Below are positions 30,863 through 33,515 of a DNA stretch of 33,515 nt, one piece after another. The notes under the pieces were generated by a model, which was not told the origin of the DNA, made no database searches, and saw only the letters and a list, made by a program, of their open reading frames with translations. Source of the stretch: Streptomyces sp. S3(2020) (lineage in GTDB: Bacteria; Actinomycetota; Actinomycetes; Streptomycetales; Streptomycetaceae). The translations under genes and the position numbers were made by a program. Location of the stretch: positions 1 to 33,515 of the forward strand of contig NZ_JABERD010000104.1 in the NCBI RefSeq assembly GCF_013044505.1. The letters are read 5' to 3'. Each line of letters opens with the position of its first letter. The stretch's first letter is position 1.

Positions 30863-31102
30863 CCGGCCCTCCTCGGCCCGTTCTTTCTCCGGGCCGACGC
30901 TCTGCGTTGCGGACCGGCCCACCCCGAATCACGGACACCGTACGGAATACGTTCCGCGCGACGTCCATCCCCGCATTCTTGCTGCCGTTACCGATTCGTG
31001 TCACTCGCCTGTGGACAACTGCCTGCGATATGTCGGGGCTTGCGACCTTTTGGGCACCCCTGAACCGGAAATCAACAGGAGAACGACAGCTTCGGCGGTG
31101 GG
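30863..31102 (-). other. Promoter region of the MoxR operon
   Basis: 240 nt. It contains CGGAATACGTTCCG (a 5-bp dyad around 30943-30957) with GGAAC on the minus strand, reminiscent of an ECF sigma -35, but no matching -10 that I trust. A perfect DnaA-type nonamer lies at 31010-31018. Confidence 0.35.
31010..31018 (-). promoter_or_regulatory. DnaA-box nonamer TTGTCCACA
   Basis: TGTGGACAA on the plus strand is the exact reverse complement of TTGTCCACA, the Streptomyces DnaA-box consensus. It is a single copy between carbonic anhydrase and moxR, so not an origin. It may be a chance match. Confidence 0.35.
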
Positions 31103-31630
31103 TCAGGAGGGGTCGATCTCGCGCAGCAGGCCCGTCTTCACGTCGAAGACGAACCCGCGGATGTCGTCGGTGTGCAGCAGGAAGGGGTTGGTGCGCACCC
31201 GCTGCATGGACTGGCGTACGTCCTGGTCGACGTCCCGGAAGGACTCCACGGCCCAGGCCGGGCGCTGGCCGACCTCCATCTCCAGGTCGGTGCGGAAGTC
31301 CTCGGTGATCTGTTCCAGGCCACAGCCGGTGTGGTGGATGAGGACGACGCTGCGGGTGCCGAGCTTGCGCTGGCTGATGGTGAGCGAGCGGATCACGTCG
31401 TCGGTGACCACGCCGCCCGCGTTGCGGATGGTGTGGCAGTCGCCGAGCTCCAGGCCGAGCGCCTTGTGCAGGTCGAGACGGGCGTCCATGCAGGCCACGA
31501 CGGCGACGTGCAGGACGGGACTGGCGTCCATGCCGGGGTCGCTGAAGGCGGCGGCGTACCGCTCGTTCGCCTCGACGAGGCGGTCTATGACCGCGTTGGC
31601 GGCGGTGGATGCGGAAGTCGTCATAGCCAT
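31103..31630 (-). CDS. Beta-carbonic anhydrase
   Basis: A 175-residue beta-class carbonic anhydrase that interconverts CO2 and bicarbonate. Zn ligands are C47 (VVACMDARLD), H100 and C103 (IHHTGCG). The D49/R51 dyad is present, as is IRNAGGVVTDDVIRSL. It is a short form of the family. The start is uncertain: ATG 31630, ATG 31624 and GTG 31645 are all in frame and none has a good ribosome site. The 378-nt gap to rsmH carries its promoter and the rsmH leader. Divergent from rsmH. Confidence 0.9.
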   Translation of the reverse strand: MAMTTSASTAANAVIDRLVEANERYAAAFSDPGMDASPVLHVAVVACMDARLDLHKALGLELGDCHTIRNAGGVVTDDVIRSLTISQRKLGTRSVVLIHHTGCGLEQITEDFRTDLEMEVGQRPAWAVESFRDVDQDVRQSMQRVRTNPFLLHTDDIRGFVFDVKTGLLREIDPS

Positions 31631-31764
31631 GACGGTACTGGTCACGGCGTTTCCGGTCCTGTTGTGAGAAGGGAAAAAGAGCGTTATCACGTGCTCACTG
31701 TGAGGTAACCCACAAGAGTGAGGAAGTGCCTTCCGCGCCGGGCCGCGACGCGCAGGCCGGTTGA

Positions 31765-31792
31765 TTGACCGCGAGTCACCGTGGACTAAAGT
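31765..31792 (+). promoter_or_regulatory. rsmH (dcw cluster) promoter
   Basis: TTGACC (31765-31770) and TAAAGT (31787-31792) with a 16-nt spacer, the best sigma-70-like (HrdB) promoter in the window. Transcription would start near 31799, leaving a leader of about 210 nt before the rsmH start. Confidence 0.75.
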
Positions 31793-31799
31793 GACGCGA

Positions 31800-31909
31800 A
31801 GCGGGAGGCGAGGTCTCCCTGCTGGACTGAAATCCCCAGGAGAAACCGGCCAGGTCGCCGGATCTCCCCACGTGCGCGGCGCGCACGTACGGCTCGGCCT
31901 CCTCCCGCT
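31800..31909 (+). ncRNA. Structured 5' leader of rsmH (mraW RNA motif candidate)
   Basis: A closing stem pairs GCGGGAGG (31801-31808) with CCTCCCGC (31901-31908), plus an A-T pair, right at the predicted transcript start. Inside, GGTCTCC/GGAG-A-ACC and CTGG/CCAG arms flank ACTGAAAT, and an 8-bp perfect hairpin (ACGTGCGC/GCGCACGT, 31870-31888) follows. A conserved actinobacterial leader called the mraW RNA motif occurs upstream of this gene. I believe this is a member, from position and architecture, but have not matched it to a model. Confidence 0.6.
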
Positions 31910-32008
31910 CCCGGCCGGCTGACGCTTCCGGCGCCGGCAGGCCCTCCCCTTCACGAGCGGACGGGGACCCGGCGGTGCGTACCGCCCCGCCGGACCTGAG
32001 AGGGCCCC

Positions 32009-32965
32009 TTGAGCCAGAGTCGACATGTCCCGGTGATGCTCCAGCGGTGCCTGGACATGTTGGCCCCCGCCCTGCAGGCCCCCGGAGCCGTCGTCGTCGA
32101 CTGCACGCTCGGCCTCGGCGGCCACAGCGAGGCACTGCTCCAGCAGTTCCCCGAGGCCCGGCTCGTCGCCCTCGACCGCGACAAGGAGGCCCTGCGCCTG
32201 TCCGGCGAGCGCCTCGCGCCGTACGGGGAGCGCGCCACCCTCGTCCACGCGGTCTACGACGAACTGCCCGAGGTACTGGACCGGCTCGGCCTCCCGCGCG
32301 TGCAGGGCGTCCTCTTCGACCTCGGTGTCTCCTCCATGCAGCTCGACGAGGCCGACCGCGGTTTCGCCTACGCCCAGGACGCCCCGCTCGACATGCGCAT
32401 GGACCAGACGACCGGCGTCAGCGCCGCCGAGGTCCTCAACACCTACCCGGCCGGTGAACTCGTCCGGATCCTGCGGGCGTACGGCGAGGAGAAGCAGGCC
32501 AAGCGGATCGTGTCCGCGATCGTGCGCGAGCGCGACAAGGAGCCGTTCACGAACAGCGCCCGGCTCGTCGAGCTGATCCGGGACTCCCTGCCGCAGGCCG
32601 CCAAGCGCACCGGCGGCAACCCGGCCAAGCGCACCTTCCAGGCCCTGCGCATCGAGGTCAACGGTGAGCTCGCCGTCCTGGAGCGGGCGATCCCGGCCGC
32701 CGTACGGGCCATCGCGGTCGGCGGGCGGATCGCCGTCCTGTCGTACCACTCGCTGGAGGACCGCCTGGTCAAGCAGGTGTTCGCGGCCGGTGCCGCCACC
32801 ACCGCGCCCCCCGGGCTGCCCGTCGTCCCCGAGCAGTACCAGCCGCGGCTCAAGCTGCTCACGCGTGGTGCCGAACTTCCCACGGAGGAAGAGGTCGCCG
32901 AGAACCGGCGGGCGGCGCCCGCGCGGTTGCGCGGAGCCGAGCGGATCAGGGAGGCGCTGGAATGA
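32009..32965 (+). CDS. rsmH: 16S rRNA (cytosine-1402-N4)-methyltransferase
   Basis: A 318-residue RsmH (MraW), which methylates C1402 in the decoding centre of 16S rRNA. It has the N-terminal HVPVMLQRCLDML, motif I VVDCTLGLGGHSEALL, VALDRDKEAL, GVLFDLGVSSMQLDEADRGFAY, PLDMRMDQ, NPAKRTFQALRIEVNGEL and SYHSLEDRLVK. The start is TTG 32009, because the conserved HVPV must sit a few residues from the N-terminus and no ATG/GTG does this. AGAGGG is close upstream. It is the first dcw gene here. I see no mraZ directly upstream. Confidence 0.96.
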   Translation: MSQSRHVPVMLQRCLDMLAPALQAPGAVVVDCTLGLGGHSEALLQQFPEARLVALDRDKEALRLSGERLAPYGERATLVHAVYDELPEVLDRLGLPRVQGVLFDLGVSSMQLDEADRGFAYAQDAPLDMRMDQTTGVSAAEVLNTYPAGELVRILRAYGEEKQAKRIVSAIVRERDKEPFTNSARLVELIRDSLPQAAKRTGGNPAKRTFQALRIEVNGELAVLERAIPAAVRAIAVGGRIAVLSYHSLEDRLVKQVFAAGAATTAPPGLPVVPEQYQPRLKLLTRGAELPTEEEVAENRRAAPARLRGAERIREALE

Positions 32966-33033
32966 CGGACACGAGGGGGCCGGGGCGCGTGAGCGAGTGG
33001 GGAAACCGGACTCACTGGAGGTGCGGTGAGTAG
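32962..33033 (+). CDS. 23-codon bridge ORF between rsmH and ftsL
   Basis: ATG 32962 overlaps the rsmH stop (ATGA), and the frame runs 23 codons to TAG 33031-33033, ending inside the ftsL start region (ftsL GTG 33026). It has no recognisable function. The precise overlap with both neighbours could let ribosomes pass from rsmH to ftsL. It could equally be chance, so treat it as a possible translational-coupling element. Confidence 0.3.
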   Translation: MTDTRGPGRVSEWGNRTHWRCGE

Positions 33034-33515
33034 GAAACCTGAACTCAAGGGGCGGGCCGCTCGTCTGGCGCGGCTCTTCCCGACCGCGGGGGGCCGGGGA
33101 CAGGCCGCCCGCACCCCGTTCGTACTCCTCGTCGTCCTGCTGCTCGGCGGTGGTCTCATCGGGCTCCTCGTGCTGAACTCCGCGCTCTCCGAGGGGTCGT
33201 TCAAACTCGACGACCTCCAGAAGGAGACCAAGAGCCTCACCGACCAGGAGCAGGCTCTCCAGCGCGACATCGACTCCTACTCCGCCCCGGACGCCCTCCA
33301 GCGCCGCGCCCGTGAGCTCGGCATGGTCCCCGGCGGCGACCCGGCCTTCCTCGACCCCGACGGCACCGTCAAGGGCGTCCCGGGCGCCGCGCCCGAACAG
33401 TCCGCGGCCCAGGCCGTACAGCCGCCCGAGGCGATCGTCCCGCTGGCCGTCACTTCGGCACCCCCTTCGCCGTCGGCCCCCGCCACGCCCTGGCCCTTCA
33501 ACACCACCGCCCCCG
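33026..33515 (+). CDS. ftsL: FtsL-like septum protein, partial at right edge
   Basis: Runs off the right edge, with 163 codons visible. The N-terminus is short and basic (SRKPELKGRAARLARLF). One membrane helix spans about residues 32-53 (FVLLVVLLLGGGLIGLLVLN). A coiled-coil-like segment follows (KLDDLQKETKSLTDQEQALQRDIDSYSAPDALQRRARELGMVPG), then a Pro/Ala-rich extracytoplasmic tail. This is the FtsL/DivIC-type divisome layout, and the position right after rsmH (with ftsI expected next) supports ftsL. GTG 33026 is preceded by GGAGG at 4-nt spacing. Confidence 0.88.
   Translation, partial: MSRKPELKGRAARLARLFPTAGGRGQAARTPFVLLVVLLLGGGLIGLLVLNSALSEGSFKLDDLQKETKSLTDQEQALQRDIDSYSAPDALQRRARELGMVPGGDPAFLDPDGTVKGVPGAAPEQSAAQAVQPPEAIVPLAVTSAPPSPSAPATPWPFNTTAP

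Noticed and set aside
1..33515. Prophage, insertion sequence, CRISPR array, tRNA or a compact defence system
   Set aside because: I found no transposase, integrase, Cas-like protein, repeat-spacer structure, tRNA fold or terminal inverted repeats. Composition and strand use are uniform core chromosome.

Overview
The window is a piece of a Streptomyces chromosome, or that of a very close relative. The evidence is very high G+C with third-position bias, frequent GTG/TTG starts, many start codons that sit where a transcription start would fall (leaderless), and a gene order I recognise from the Streptomyces core region that runs into the division/cell-wall (dcw) cluster. Almost everything is housekeeping. 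I see no insertion sequence, prophage, CRISPR array, tRNA or rRNA.

Layout. (1) 1-5000: the end of an unknown membrane protein, a D-lactate-dehydrogenase-type enzyme, then a divergent aromatic amino-acid pair. That pair is a fused anthranilate synthase (trpEG) behind a Trp-Trp-Trp leader peptide and attenuator, facing a class II DAHP synthase. (2) 5000-8130: iron and metal genes. These are bacterioferritin-associated ferredoxin behind an iron box, bacterioferritin convergent with it, a sulfite-oxidase-like molybdoenzyme, a His-rich DUF4396 membrane protein behind a copper-type (CsoR-like) palindrome, and endonuclease IV. (3) 8188-15420: a PASTA Ser/Thr kinase, the thiO-thiS-thiG operon under a TPP riboswitch, a small beta-rich unknown protein, a ferredoxin-reductase-like flavoprotein, an Rv2175c-family DNA-binding protein and thiE. 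(4) 15484-19662: metF, a membrane protein with a long Tyr/Gln/Gly-rich prion-like tail, a CrtI-like flavoprotein and a DUF4126 membrane protein. (5) 19864-25883: a TetR/YhgE/ABC-type operon with a 28-nt palindromic operator, divergent from a HEPN-domain protein, then a methyltransferase and a DUF3040 protein. (6) 26010-33515: a MoxR-DUF58-transglutaminase operon, a beta-carbonic anhydrase, then rsmH (with a long structured 5' leader) and the start of ftsL, which is the beginning of the dcw cluster.

The most interesting thread is regulatory. Four genes scattered over 13 kb (PASTA kinase, Rv2175c-like protein, CrtI-like flavoprotein, HEPN protein) have promoters of the form TTGTCAGTG-N8-TANNNT. 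As I recall it, this is the RecA-NDp/PafBC motif of the mycobacterial LexA-independent DNA-damage response. Two match well and two have CANNNT instead of TANNNT. In three of the four, exactly 7 nt separate the -10 from the start codon. A LexA-like palindrome also lies upstream of the kinase, whose downstream neighbour is endonuclease IV. Together these suggest a dispersed damage-responsive set in an otherwise ordinary core region. All functional statements are inferred from sequence alone.
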